From NCBI RefSeq assembly GCF_014851395.1, contig NW_024041151.1:31108231-31172230 (forward strand): a DNA stretch of 64,000 nucleotides, in the 5' to 3' direction. A program made the translations under genes and the position numbers. The stretch is from Micropterus salmoides. Taxonomy: Eukaryota > Chordata > Actinopteri > Centrarchiformes > Centrarchidae. The notes beneath the pieces were generated by a model. That model worked only from the letters and a program-made list of their open reading frames with translations, ran no database searches and was not told the origin of the DNA. This document shows, one piece after another, positions 12,383 through 24,290 of this stretch. Each line of letters begins with the position of its first letter. The first letter of the stretch is position 1.

Positions 12383-12978
12383 TATCTCCACGTAAATCCC
12401 CCGTTTATTTATACCTGCTGTTTGCAACGTTCCCCTCCGGTAAAGCCGGTGTCACTATGTAGAACAGCTCTGGAGGGAAGTCAACGGCACTCACCAATAA
12501 AACAACAAGAAGAAGAAAAGTAGCGCGAGGGGTTCAGGACAAATGATGCGTTGCTCATCAGAGTATTTCACATGCATTTGCCCCTAAAATGGATGCGTGC
12601 GAACCAGAGAAATGATTTACGATGTGCGAGTAAAAACTACAGCCTACAGTTTTTTTTGTTCATGAATGGTTATGAATTTTTTTTGTTAGTACTTAATAAA
12701 TTAGAAACCAACCACCAACCACAGTGACAAACTCAAAGGGAGAGTAGAATGGTTAAAATTACTGATTAAAGATTCCAGATCAGGAGAACAGTGCTGTTGT
12801 TACACCAGTAACTGTTGATGTTAAAACAGATACCTCCACCTTTTATTTTGCCAGAAATATTTGTGCCTCTGAAGAGCAGGAAGCCTGCCAGCTGCAACAA
12901 TTTAAAAACTACAAGTAAGTTGAATGGATTCTGAACTTAAGAATAAAACTGTGGTGGGTTAATTAGTGGTAATGTAAT
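12383..12978. other. Intron DNA, nothing recognised
   Basis: AT-rich sequence between the Tc1 and hAT insertions. Confidence 0.5.
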
Positions 12979-14186
12979 TAGGGCTGGGTATCGTTCAAAG
13001 ATTTTCGATATCAATACGATACCTCAACTTCAATACCGGTTCCTGAACGATACTTTATTCGATACCAATTTTAATCTTAACAAACTGAGAACTATTGTTG
13101 TTTGTATAAAGTAACTTAATTATCACATTAGTATCATTAATATTGTTTGTAATTTTAATAATTGTTCCTTTTGAAAGATTCTACTGCTTGTCAAAAAGCA
13201 AGACATATTTTCATTTTAACATAGGCCTATATTGTGTTTTTGTTGTTTTTATTCCTTATTCTTCATTCATTGTCATTTCATTGTTAATTATATATTTGTT
13301 ATTGTTTATATGTGAATTTGTGCTCTGGCAACATTGCAACCTAAACAACCTAAACATTCATGGCAATGGGCGAGAAAGAGAGAGAAACAAGTTTCTGCCA
13401 CTACACATCAAAGTTTCCTCCTCACTAGAGGAAGAGGTGGCCAGGCAACAACTATCACAATAGAAAGTAAACTCAATCACGTGGTCCTTTATTCCCCTGC
13501 AGCAAAGACACAGACATCAGCCCAAGGATCGGTACGGGATGTCACCGTCGGTGACGTCACTTACTGATCCTTCAGAAATGTTTGGGGAAATGTAGCGTGT
13601 GTTGACGCTACTCAGTCAATAAAAGAGCTTTGATTTGATTCAGAAAACAGCAACGCTACCATCAAGCTACTGAGAAATGTAGTTAAACTAGTAACGGCGC
13701 TACTTGTAGCGACGCTGCTGCTCAACACTGTTAGTATGGTGGTCATGTTGAAGCAAGCTCGGTGGCAGTAGAGCGCTGAGACGATGACTGCTCTGTCTTC
13801 TTGCAGTTGAAGACGAAGCAACTTTGTGCTCTTAAGTTTATTCCATGCACAGTCCAGGGCTTCACCAAATATGTCGTGTTGCCGGTCTTTTATCTTATGT
13901 TGCTATTTTGATCTTATGCAAATATTTCATCGTGTGCTGTTGCATCAAGCCTGGTGCAATGTAGCCACACTTTTGATTTTCTCCACGTCATCACCACAGC
14001 CAGTTACAATCACTTTTAGATGTGGGCACATCAGGCATGCTGCATGCTTATTGGCTCATTGACGTTAACAAGAACCTTTAGGTATCGAAATTTGGTACGG
14101 AAAGACCAGACATTTTTTTGATAATAAATGGTACTGGGGAAATTCGGTCAGTGCCTAAAAAGTATTGAACTCGATACCCAGCCCTA
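12979..14186. mobile_element. Non-autonomous hAT-type transposon with 8-bp target duplication
   Basis: 1208 bp with terminal inverted repeats TAGGGCTGGGTATCG (12979) and its complement CGATACCCAGCCCTA (ending 14186). Flanking 8-mers are AATGTAAT (12971-12978) and AATGCAAT (14187-14194), a 7 of 8 match, as expected for hAT. The inside is AT-rich and has no transposase motif I can see; the open frames at 13143-13567 and 13826-14062 look fortuitous. It lies in a mapkap1 intron. Confidence 0.85.
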
Positions 14187-14261
14187 AATGCAATGTTTTA
14201 TTCACAGAGTTCAAAGTCATGGAATTTGAAAGTGTTTTTGAAGGTGACTCATAGGACCATC

Positions 14262-14343
14262 TGTTCCATTATAATCGCATTGCAATCGCAATATTGTCCA
14301 CAATAATTGCAACATGACTTTTTCTCCAAATAGCGTAGCCCTA
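14262..14343. mobile_element. hAT-like terminal fragment
   Basis: ATTGCAATCGCAATATTGTCC ... TTTTTCTCCAAATAGCG ending TAGCCCTA is the right end of a common fish hAT-like family (TAGGGCTG termini with TCGCAAT subterminal motifs). Its other end is not nearby. Confidence 0.5.
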
Positions 14344-16034
14344 CTAACAGTATACTATTAAATGAACATTATACTTCTTATTTAATGTTATAATATTATA
14401 CTAATACAGTCATTTATACTACTTCCTCCTCCAGGTTGTGGGTTGTACATATGCAGTAGACAGATGTAGATTTATCCAGAGCCAGGATGCATTGACGCAT
14501 TGTATTGATAATAGTCTAAACCTATGTGAATATACAGTTTTTAAACAAATAACATCATATTTTCTACTAATGACTAATGCCAAAGTAAACAATTATGACA
14601 TCTGTCATCATGCCATCATCTATATCTATCAGGTCTCCTGATATTTAAGGGTACACCCATAGCCATAGCATAGCCTACCATAAAATCTCTGTTCAGATAG
14701 GCTACTTTAATGGTCACTCACAAATGTTTGTATTTTATAATGTGGATAACTTTCCAGATGAACATAGTAGTCACGTCTATGCCTAGTTTGGTACCTGTTA
14801 CATCAACAAATATGGTTAGTCTCCAACATTAGCAGTCTGGTGGTTTGCGTGAACAGGGTGCCCTGGGATGGATTCAAATTTCCGGCCTGAATAATTGTGC
14901 CAGTCCGCCCCTGGCTGAGGGAGTTTACATGGCTTAGATTTGGCAAAAACACCATGAACTATATCTACTGCACTAGATGTGGTCTACTACATGTGGGGAC
15001 AACAGCATCTAAAAACATGAAAAATGCCGAGACACTTACAAAAATTAAATGGCATCGCCACAACCTGAATATCCCCCACAGGGATTAAAAAAGGTATATC
15101 TTATGTGCATTTGTTAAACCCCATTCAATTAAAATGTAAACTAGATTAAAGTGTAACTAAAATAAAACCGCACATTGTAGTTTCTGGTTCAATTACCGAA
15201 GCATCAATAAGTAACACTGTTAAAATGGGGAAAATGCAGCCCAAAATTTTCTGCCTGTGCCCCTAAAATTTTCAGTTAGGGGCTATAGAGCTCCTAGTAA
15301 GAAAAGTTAGTCTGGAGCCCTGTATGTAATATATACCCGTGTAACTAAACAGTTATATAAGTAACTAGATTCTGTTAGTAGAACAATAGTATGATAATAG
15401 TTATGAGTATAAAATATGAGAAAGAAAAGTAAAAGGGGGGGAAAGAGATAGAATATAGGAACAGAGAAGGAGGGGGAATGTGCCAGTTCAGTCTGGAGGG
15501 TGAAATGGATGTTATAGCTGGGGTCTGGATATCCACGTGGCCTCAATCTTGGTGGATTTGAGTTAAAGAAGGTTAAGTATGGATCCCAGGTTCCATAGAG
15601 GCTTATTTATTGCATGTTTTGTAAGCTGTTTCTAATGAAATATGTTATGTACGTAAATTAATCTGTGATTCTTGGATTTCCGGTCTTGAAAGATCACGTT
15701 GTTAGCGACAGCTAGAGAAATGTGTAGTGGATTTGTGTGTATATTTGGTAGGATCATTTGTGTAGTATCTCCCAGTAGGCATAGTGAGGGGGACAATTGG
15801 ATCTCGCAGCCCAAGATCTGGGAAGGTTTGTTAGTTACTGCTGTAGTAGTTCCATGATTCCATCTGTGTTTTCAACATTGCAGAAATCATAGGGCCCTAC
15901 ATTAATGACATTTCTTATTTATTTATGTTATTTATTACAGCATCAACAAGGATAAGAGCTGTCTCCCACCCAACTTTAAGATTTGAACAAGAAAAGAAAA
16001 GCTAAAGTATGTTGACTCCATCATTCTCCAACAG
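14344..16034. other. Intron DNA, nothing recognised
   Basis: Includes a small palindrome near 15260-15285 (GCCCCTAA ... TTAGGGGC). No exon or element could be supported. Confidence 0.5.
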
Positions 16035-16142
16035 GGCCCATGTATCGTCTAGAGAAGCAGACGGAGCCAAACGTCTCAGTAGACCTGGACTCGACACTGG
16101 AGAGCCAGAGCACCCTGGAATTTTGCCTGGTCAGAGAAAACA
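16035..16142 (+). CDS. mapkap1: mapkap1 exon, end of Ras-binding domain (symmetric 108-bp exon)
   Basis: The acceptor is CTCCAACAG at 16034 and the donor GTAAGT at 16143. It encodes YRLEKQTEPNVSVDLDSTLE and then SQSTLEFCLVREN. It is exactly 108 bp with the same phase at both ends, so skipping it would remove 36 residues without a frameshift. Human MAPKAP1 is known to have a splice form lacking about 36 residues at this place, so the fish exon has the structure needed for the same cassette use. Whether it is skipped here cannot be seen from DNA. Confidence 0.94.
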
Positions 16143-16483
16143 GTAAGTAATCCCAACTGTACTGTACAAAACCACAACTTTATGACTTGTACAAAAACTT
16201 TTGTTATAATAGGCTGTTGAGGAGACAATATTATCCAGTTAACCCCACTTATGTCTTCCGGCCACTCAAACTCTGTGATGTGTGGAATTTCTTACTTGTT
16301 GCTAAACTGAGCTAACTAATAAATGACAGCTACAATTAGCAGCGGTTAGCAGTTACCAATCTAACGGTTACTTTAGCAACAAATGAAGCTATCTGGAAAC
16401 TCTGTAAATCATTGACAGTTGAGGCAGAGCCAACCGGAGGACATCATAACTACTAACTTGTTATCATTTGGTGCCATGACCTA

Positions 16484-17944
16484 CAGTGAGGAAAATAAGT
16501 ATTTGAACACCCTGCTATTTTGCAAGTTCTCCCACTTAGAAATCACGGAGGGGTCTGAAATTGTCATCGTAGGTGCATGTCCACTGTGAGAGACATAATC
16601 TAAAAAAAATCCAGAAATTACAATGTATGATTTTTTAACTATTTATTTGTATGATACAGCTGCAAATAAGTATTTGAACACCTGAGAAAATCAATGTTAA
16701 TATTTGGTACAGTAGCCTTTGTTTGCAATTACAGAGGTCAAATGTTTTTCAGCAGGTTTGCACACACTGCAGGAGGGATTTTGGCCCACTCCTCCACACA
16801 GATCCTCTCTAGATCAGTCAGGTTTCTGGGCTGTAGCTGAGAAACATGGAGTTTGAGCTCCCTCCAAAGATTCTCTATTGGGTTTAGGTCTGGAGACTGG
16901 CTGGGCCACGCCAGAACCTTGATATGCTTCTTACAGAGCCACTCCTGGGTTATCCTGGCTGTGTGCTTCGGGTCATTGTCATGTTGGAAGACCCAGCCTC
17001 GACCCATCTTCAATGCTCTAACTGAGGGAAGGAGGTTGTTCCCCAAAATCTCGCAATACATGGCCCCGGTCATCCTCTCCTTAATACAGTGCAGTCGCCC
17101 TGTCCCATGTGCAGAAAAACACCCCCAAAGCATGATGCTACCACCCACATCTTCACAGTAGGGATCCAAATGGTCATTGGCAAACTGAAGACGGGCCTTG
17201 ACATGTGCTGGTTTAAGTAGGGGAACCTTCCGTGCCATGCGTGATTTCAAACCATGACGTCTTAGTGTATTACCAACAGTAACCTTGGAAACGGTGGTCC
17301 CAGCTCTTTTCAGGTCATTGACCAGCTCCTCCCGTGTAGTTCTGGGCTGATTTCTCACCTTTCTTAGGATCATTGAGACCCCACGAGGTGAGATCTTGCA
17401 TGGAGCCCCAGTCCGAGGGAGATTGACAGTCATGTTTAGCTTCTTCCATTTTCTAATGATTGCTCCAACAGTGGACCTTTTTTCACCAAGCTGCTTGGCA
17501 ATTTCCCCGTAGCCCTTTCCAGCCTTGTGTACAATTTTGTCTCTAGTGTCTTTGGACAGCTCTTTGGTCTCGGCCATGTTAGTAGTTGGATTCTTACTGA
17601 TTGTATGGGGTGGACAGGTGTCTTTATGCAGCTAACGACCTCAAACAGGTGCATCTAATTTAGGATAATAAATGGAGTGGAGGTGGACATTTTGAAGGCA
17701 GACTAACAGGTCTTTGAGAGTCAGAATTCGAGCTGATAGACAGGTGTTCAAATACTTATTTGCAGCTGTATCATACAAATAAATAGTTAAAAAATCATAA
17801 ATTGTGATTTCTGGATTTTTTTTTTTAGATTATGTCTCTCACAGTGGACATGCACCTACGATGACAATTTCAGACCCCTCCATGATTTCTAAGTGGGAGA
17901 ACTTGCAAAATAGCAGGGTGTTCAAATACTTATTTTCCTCACTG
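16484..17944 (-). mobile_element. Tc1-like transposon with long IR/DR ends, internally deleted
   Basis: 1461 bp flanked by TA (16482-16483, 17945-17946). Terminal inverted repeats of about 200 bp begin CAGTGAGGAAAATAAGTATT. The motif AAATAAGTATTTGAACACC recurs inside each end (near 16664 and 17743), the IR/DR arrangement of the Sleeping Beauty type. It lies in a mapkap1 intron, antisense to the gene. Confidence 0.93.
16738..17577 (-). pseudogene. Tc1-like transposase (DD34E) lacking the first catalytic Asp
   Basis: An open frame of 279 codons from ATG at 17577 (MAETKELSKDTRDKIVHKAG). It has the two helix-turn-helix units with a GRPR-like linker region, then FQHDNDPKHTA and PSQSPDLNPIENLWRELK, with 34 residues between second Asp and Glu. 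Family members are about 340 residues. The segment with the first catalytic Asp (normally W-S-D-E-T) is missing: the frame jumps from QFANDHLDP directly to a VGGSIMLWGCF block. The C-terminal end is also cut short (ANLLKNI, then stop, with a further in-frame relic downstream). It encodes a catalytically dead but DNA-binding-capable product, if expressed. Confidence 0.9.
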
Positions 17945-19960
17945 TATAGTTGTATCAACATAGGTTTTTAGTCAACAATTTACTGTCAAATCAAATAATA
18001 TTTCAATAACATTTACTGTCAGTTTTCAGATCAAACTGGAGGGATAATAAATAAATACTCTAATAATAATTTCTAAATTTAAGTAAACTAAAGGCTGCAT
18101 TTAAAGAAAAGTTCTTTAAATGGGCATCTTAAAATCAAGTGCTTAATTTCAGAAAAAAATAAAGTGTAGCTTGAAGTGATTGAAGGGTAGTCTCCACCAG
18201 TTGTATAATAAACAACACATCTTAACAAATGAACAGCTTTAATACCTACTCTTCTCTTTCTTTCCGTCTTATATAGCTACCACTTCCCTACTTTCTCTTG
18301 TTCAGTGAGAAGCGTGAGCTCTAGCTTGTCCTGTCAGCTAGGATTGGAAATGTATGAGAGTGCATATCGGAATGCACAGATTTGATTGGCTGAGCAGCAT
18401 CACAAGAGACGATTGGAAAACATTTCAATTGGTCTGTGTGTTTCCTGGGCCGCTAAACCAGTACAGTAAATGCTAGAAAAGCTGCGCAGGTTAAAATAGA
18501 AACACTCCGTCACGAGATAGTAATTCTCAGTAATAAATTGGCTGTAGGTCCGGAGAGGACGACAGCTGGGTCCGGATCCAGAAGGATCCCCATGGGCCCC
18601 TGATGAATTTGGTGCAATTCGACCTTCAGGTGGCGCTATAATCAAAGCTGAAATAGCGTGGGAAAATGCTATTCATTTGAATGGAATTTTCAATCAAAGG
18701 ACATTTTGCCTCATAACTACCATTGCATTACATTGGACATTCATTAACCGTATATCTACATGTTTAAGGGATACTGCCGGATCCATGTGGACATGCAATG
18801 ACGTTTTTTGCAAAATCGCGAAAACTGAAAAACCTATTTTAATGAACTGCTCCGAAGTCACAAGTCCAATCGACACCAAACTTTGCATGGACAAAACTGA
18901 TAAAAGGTTGTTAAGGAAATTTTGATCTGCAAAAAATTGTGCAAATTATAAGCTAACATTTTTCACACCGAACACAAAAAACAGGAAGTGATGTCAGATC
19001 TTAGCTTAGGGATGTCCAATGTACACCAAACTTGGGGACGTTATGTGGCATGCCTTCCCGAGGGGCTGTATGAAATTTGGTGTCAATTGGACACAAGGTG
19101 GCGCTGTTAATTGATATCAGATGACTCCTATAGACATACATTAATTTATTGCAAATTGAATAATGCAGGAAAATGTTATTTCAATACATACTATTTTCAC
19201 ATTACATCAGGAATCAAATTCATCGCTCCCTGGGCCCGCGGCCTCCGCTCCCTTGTCGTCAGGCACGGCGGGCATTGGGAGGCTTGAATCCCTATCACAA
19301 CTGCTTGCAGTTCTAGTTACTTTTGGATTCTTAGTTCATTCAATTCTTATTCTAGAAACATGAGAAATGGATCTGATAACACATTGATTTTCTGTACAAT
19401 ATCCCTTAAACATTTCACATTTGCAAATTGGTTACAATAGATTTTGAGACTGTAGAATGGAAGAGCCTGGGAGTGTCCTCTTCAAAGCACAATGCCTGTA
19501 GAGTTTTATGACAATCTCTGCCAATCTAATCAGTTTAATACTATGATGTGAACCAAAAGACGAGGTCAGGATTTACATTGCAAGTGTGTTGGAGACACCA
19601 GTTTTATGGCTTCTGGCCATTTTAAGTTCCTTGACAGTGTTACTTTAATAGCTTAAAGTAAAGTCAGTTACAGTTAGTTAATTTGGGGGATTCCCTCACC
19701 CAGCACTTCAGGAGTGGACAAGCCTTTTGTGTAGCAGACGGTTTGCTCTGTGGGTGATACACTCAACCCCCCCTTTCCTATAGGGGAACAAAGCAGACTG
19801 GCCGTCTTGTTACAATTGTCAAATAGAAATGAGGGCTGAATTGAGATTGTGATTGTATTTTGTGCAACTCTATTCATAAAATGTAGATAATGGGTTTAAA
19901 TCAAGATTAAAGTTTAGATTTTAGTTTTTTTTGATTGCTTTCTTTGATTGCTGTCTTCAG
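17945..19960. other. Intron DNA apart from the 18600-19130 repeat
   Basis: No further exon or element recognised; short frames lack motifs. Confidence 0.5.
18600..19130. repeat. Degenerate repeat with AGGTGGCGCT modules
   Basis: Two modules, GAATTTGGTGCAATTCGACC...AGGTGGCGCTATAAT (about 18604-18642) and AAATTTGGTGTCAATTGGAC...AGGTGGCGCTGTTAAT (about 19073-19112), separated by about 470 bp with CCAAACTTTGCATGG and CACCAAACTTGGGG in between. This resembles a common untyped fish repeat with internal subrepeats. Confidence 0.5.
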
Positions 19961-20101
19961 GCTCCAGGGGTGAGGAGAGTTCAGAGGAAGACCCTCCTAT
20001 TGACATCACTACAGTCCAAGACATGTTGAGCAGTCACCACTATAAGTCCTTCAAGATCAGTATGATCCACAAGCTGCGCTTCACCACGGATGTCCAGCTA
20101 G
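19961..20101 (+). CDS. mapkap1: mapkap1 exon, linker and start of PH domain
   Basis: The acceptor is GTCTTCAG at 19960 and the donor is GTACAC at 20102. It encodes an acidic linker (SSRGEESSEEDPPIDITT) followed by VQDMLSSHHYKSFKISMIHK and LRFTTDVQL, the first strands of the SIN1 PH domain. The linker is the most variable part compared with the mammalian protein, while the PH start is almost unchanged. Length is 141 bp, phase 1 at both ends. Confidence 0.95.
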
Positions 20102-22075
20102 GTACACACTGCTTACTGCAGGCTTTAAACTCAGATGTGTAATCATTTTCCAGCTCACAAAAGTTACACAAAAAATGTTGCCAGGAAATTTTTCACGTAA
20201 TTGATTGTAAGCAGGTAAATGATATCGTTGGCAGTCCTATATTTTAAAACACTAAGTAATGGTCCTAAAAGACCAGTTCCCAGGTCAAAGGTCAGCATCC
20301 TTCCCAGCTGAAGATACATGTACTGTAGAAGACATAAAAATAATTTATAGGCTGCTTTTATGTTTGCTGCATGATGCGGGGAAACGTTTGTATAGCAATA
20401 TTAACTTACAGAGACTGATTTAAGCACTAAAGCCTTCTAGGCTACAGTACTTGTTATACTTTTAAGATGTGACAGTAAGCCTACTCACCGCTTTAAAATG
20501 TCAAGTCCAAGTCCGTTTAACGACAGCCTGACACAGCCATTAAAATAGGCTGAATATTATTAGCATAGGCCTGTAGTTTGATATTCAAATTAAGGTTAAT
20601 GTGAATTTATTTATTTTACTTAATTGGCATTTGTTTCTTATATTATAGTGTGAGTGTGGTTAATTAGCGCCCCACCTTCTTATATTTTGGCGCAAGTAGT
20701 GAGTTTTTAGTCTTTCAGCCACTATTTGAGCAGTTTGGTATGTCATGAAAGGGTTTTTGTTGCTGAAGTTATTTTGGAACAATGCTTGGAAAATTTGAGT
20801 GCGTTAAATAAATGAATAAGATTTTCAAAGTGACTTTAAAAGTGAGTTGGATGGACAGGTGTAACGATTCACCAAATCCATGGTTCGGTTGAGACCTCGA
20901 TTTCCCCGATTATTATTATCATTATTATTATTATTATATAAGATGGAAAATGAAACATCTTCAAAGACAATATAATTGTTGTATGTGATATTTTCGAAAT
21001 ATAGGCCTACAACTTGTGCTAACCTTAAATACAGTGTTTTCCCAGGTATTTTAACAGCTGCCAAAGTATATTTGGTGACCCACCAAATAATGTTTGCAGT
21101 GAGAGACCAGAGGTGCAGGTGTGTTTGTGTGTGTGTGAGTGTGGGGATAAGAGAAGTTAAGAGAAAGGGAGCAGATTCAAGTAGTGAATAAACACTAAAA
21201 TAAGGTGGAAAATGACCTACAGTAGAATAACCTACTCAATACAAATACGTTTTACACCACTACTGCCAGTAGATTTGTCCATGTTTCAAATTAGTCATAT
21301 GTTGTATATGTAACACCGCCCCTTTTATGTGAACGCACTCATGTATGGATTGGGAAACCCTGGGTTAACTCGCCTAGTTGATAACCAGCTTCATGTGACC
21401 ACGTATCCTGATCTCGATTGTTAGGGTTAGTGAAGCCAGATAATGAAAAGATATCCTGGGTATGTTGAACTTGCTTCATAGTACAGGCCACAGGACAAGC
21501 ATTCTTTTCAAACAATAGGTTTCACCTTCACATGAGGAAAAGCTTTGAGTAAGTGATGACTAATTGATGAGCTTGTATGATATTTTAGATGAACTTCCCC
21601 AAATTCACTATGAATTAGAAAAACCTCACCCATTGCTGAGCTCTACAAAATTCCAAAAGTAGGTGTGGGACCACCTTCTGAACTGAACAGTTTAGTGATC
21701 AGTTCGTTTTGTATATACTTTTATTTGAAATTCATGGTGCAAACTTAGAGTTTTACCTGATCATGGTGCTAGATGAAAAATCAAGGCATCATCAAAGTAT
21801 TCTAAGAGTGGAACATGACTGTGTGTACCAAATTTCATAACAATAACTCCAATAGCTGTTGACGTATGAGATACAAGTGACATTGCCATCTCAAGAGACA
21901 CGCTGCATTATTAGGGAAATAGCAGGAAACTGTGATATTGGAGTGCAATAGTATGTAGTACGTTTGTCATTATAAGATTTAAAACAAACTGTGCTTTTTG
22001 ACTCTGTCCAACAGTGAGTGCTGAATAAAATATGTTTTCCATTCATGAACTGACAAAAAAACACTGTTTCTTCAG
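20102..22075. other. Intron DNA apart from the 21263-21495 repeat
   Basis: Contains a short ATT trinucleotide run at about 20912-20938 and a GTGT run near 21120. Nothing else recognised. Confidence 0.5.
21263..21495. repeat. Unclassified interspersed repeat, copy 1
   Basis: In a mapkap1 intron: CTGCCAGTAGATTTGTCC ... TTGGGAAACCCTGGGTTAAC ... TATCCTGGGTATGTTGAACT ... CATAGTACAGGCC. Copy 2 at 62919-63092 keeps the same order of blocks. Confidence 0.6.
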
Positions 22076-22213
22076 GCATTTCAGGAGAGAAAGTGGAGAT
22101 TGATCCAGTCACCAATCAGAAGGCCAGTACTAAGTTCTGGATTCGACAGAAACCCATCTCTATCGACTCGGACCACCTCTGTGCCTGTGACCTTGTCGAG
22201 GAGAGAAGCCCCA
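22076..22213 (+). CDS. mapkap1: mapkap1 exon, PH domain
   Basis: The acceptor is TTTCTTCAG at 22075 and the donor is GTGAGT at 22214. It encodes ISGEKVEIDPVTNQKASTKF, then WIRQKPISIDSDHLCACDLV and EERSP, the central strands of the PH domain that binds phosphoinositides. An open frame runs past the donor to 22410, but that readthrough does not resemble SIN1 and is intron. Length is 138 bp, phase 1 at both ends. Confidence 0.95.
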
Positions 22214-23586
22214 GTGAGTGGACCACAGAAACAGGGGTTTACTTTCCACATCTGTACATGATATTTGTAGTCCCTGATGCAGTCCATTTTCTTCCTCAGT
22301 ACATGTTTGCACACAAAGACAATATAATTGTCAGCTCAGCACAGCTTAGAAGTGATTGGTTCTACATAACTTTTTACAGAGGGTTGCATGAGGACAAATG
22401 CTACAATTAAGAAAAAGCGAAACACAAAAAACATACACCTGAACTTTTTTTCATATTACATGATCTTCATGCAGCAGAAAAAAGGTCACAGTTGGGCTAT
22501 GAATAGGTTTTGAAGTTCTAGAACTTGCGCATGACATTTCATAGAAGCAAGTTGAGCCTTTTCTTTACATTTCCATTTGTTCCTGAGCACCAAAAGAGTT
22601 TCTGAATGATCAGCTCTCAACGATCAGCACCATGTGAAATGATTGAAAGCTCCAGAACAGCTGCAAAAATGATAAATAGGGACCCTTAAATAAGGATGAG
22701 GAAGTTTTTTGGCCCTAACATGAGCCAGGTGTATTGCATATCTGCCGACTTCAGTTCTTACTTACAGTACTTTATCTAAACCTTGTTTAAGTATCTGGCA
22801 CATTGAATTATTTTAGCTATAGCTGCTAAATTTGCCCAATTTTTTACGAGCTACTTAATCTAAATATTAATGCAACACAAATTATTTTTGGGAGCACAAA
22901 CACACCGACCCATTTTTGTTCGGTCATTAAGATATTCACAGAATGATCAACAGATATGATGTGCCGCCGGTGATATCTGCCATTTTAACTGGTGAAAGTG
23001 GTGGTCAGCCCGAGCTAAAAATGAGAATCTGCGAGCTGAATGTTTTGTACTGTGATTTTTGGCAACACAGAGGAGAGATACATATTTGTTAGTGTTGGAG
23101 TTTAATTAATCCGTGTATTTTGCAAACCTCTGTGTCAAAAGTCAGAGGAACTCACCAGTGCACCCTAATCATTTCTTTTTAACATTCGTTCACTCAGTTT
23201 TCACTCTCACATGCAATGAATTGCTGCATTTTAGAGTTGGCTTTGGTAACACACTAGCAAGATGAGGTGGACAAAGCACTGTACAGTAAAGGAAGGATCT
23301 GCATTTGATCTGGTTTATTTGAGCTGATACTGATTCAATAATTGGCCCAAGGACTGATCCTTAGTGTCAGCTCAAAACATTTCTAGCCTTAAATATTTGC
23401 AATTTTTTATCCCTGCAGCCAGTTGTCTTCCTCAGCTTTGTGGAGGTCAGACACTTTCATGGTTTACCTCTCAGATCACACAAAGACAAAGTTTGCAGAC
23501 AGGAAGAGGTGATAGGCTTGATCAGTGCATCATTTCTGTTGTCCAGTTCTGCCTCATGAAACATACTTTACCTCTGTGTTTTACAG
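22214..23586. other. Intron DNA, nothing recognised
   Basis: AT-rich, no repeat boundaries or exons seen. Confidence 0.5.
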
Positions 23587-23684
23587 GTCATGCAATATTT
23601 AAGCTCACTTATCTCAGCAACCATGACTACAAGCCTCTCTACTTCGAGTCTGATGCTGCTACTGTCAATGAAATAGTGCTAAAG
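23587..23684 (+). CDS. mapkap1: mapkap1 exon, PH domain C-terminal part
   Basis: The acceptor is GTTTTACAG at 23586 and the donor is GTGAGT at 23685. After two bases that complete a serine codon it encodes HAIFKLTYLSNHDYKPLYFE and SDAATVNEIVLK, the last strands and start of the C-terminal helix of the PH domain. Phase 1 in, phase 0 out; 98 bp. Confidence 0.95.
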
Positions 23685-24141
23685 GTGAGTTCTTGCTGGA
23701 TGTCTCAGGAAAATTCTATTAGTTTAGACTTAGTCTGGACATAAAAAAAAATATTATACAGTAATATAATACAATATACTTTTTCTTACTTTTTTTAATA
23801 CTTTTTCCACCCTGCACTGTGAATGTTTACACAGTATGTTCAATAAAAACATGAAAACATATAATTGTTTGTGTGGTATTAGTTTAAGCAGACTCTGTTT
23901 GTCTATTGTTGTGACTAAGATGAAGATCAGATCACATTTTATGACCGATTTATGCAAAAGTACTTTTTTTCCTGCAACTTTAAATATGTAGTATTTTATG
24001 TTAAAAATACAAAGATATATTTTATATAATTACAACGGAGTTATGTTAAATTGTCAATCATTCATTAACTGTTTAAAACCAGGTCAGATGCTACATAGGA
24101 TCAGTTGTAGTTGTTGACACATTAATAGACACTTAAAAATA

Positions 24142-24290
24142 GGGCTGAATGATTTTGGGAAAAATCTAATTATGATTTTTTTTTAACCAATTTTGTGATT
24201 ACAATTCACTATGCGATTATTTTTTAATAACTGATGTACTGCCCCACTTTGTTCCACTGAAATTTTTTTTGTCTGCCACTAAATGAAGGA
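24142..24290. mobile_element. hAT-like terminal fragment
   Basis: TAGGGCTGAATGATTTTGGG followed by an AT-rich stretch with AATTTTGTGATTACAATTC is the left end of a TAGGGCTG-type hAT-like repeat. A matching right end was not found within the following kilobase. Confidence 0.5.

Noticed and set aside
22214..22410. Continuation of the mapkap1 exon frame past 22213
   Set aside because: A GTGAGT donor is present and the continuation does not resemble SIN1, whose next residues are found in the 23587 exon.
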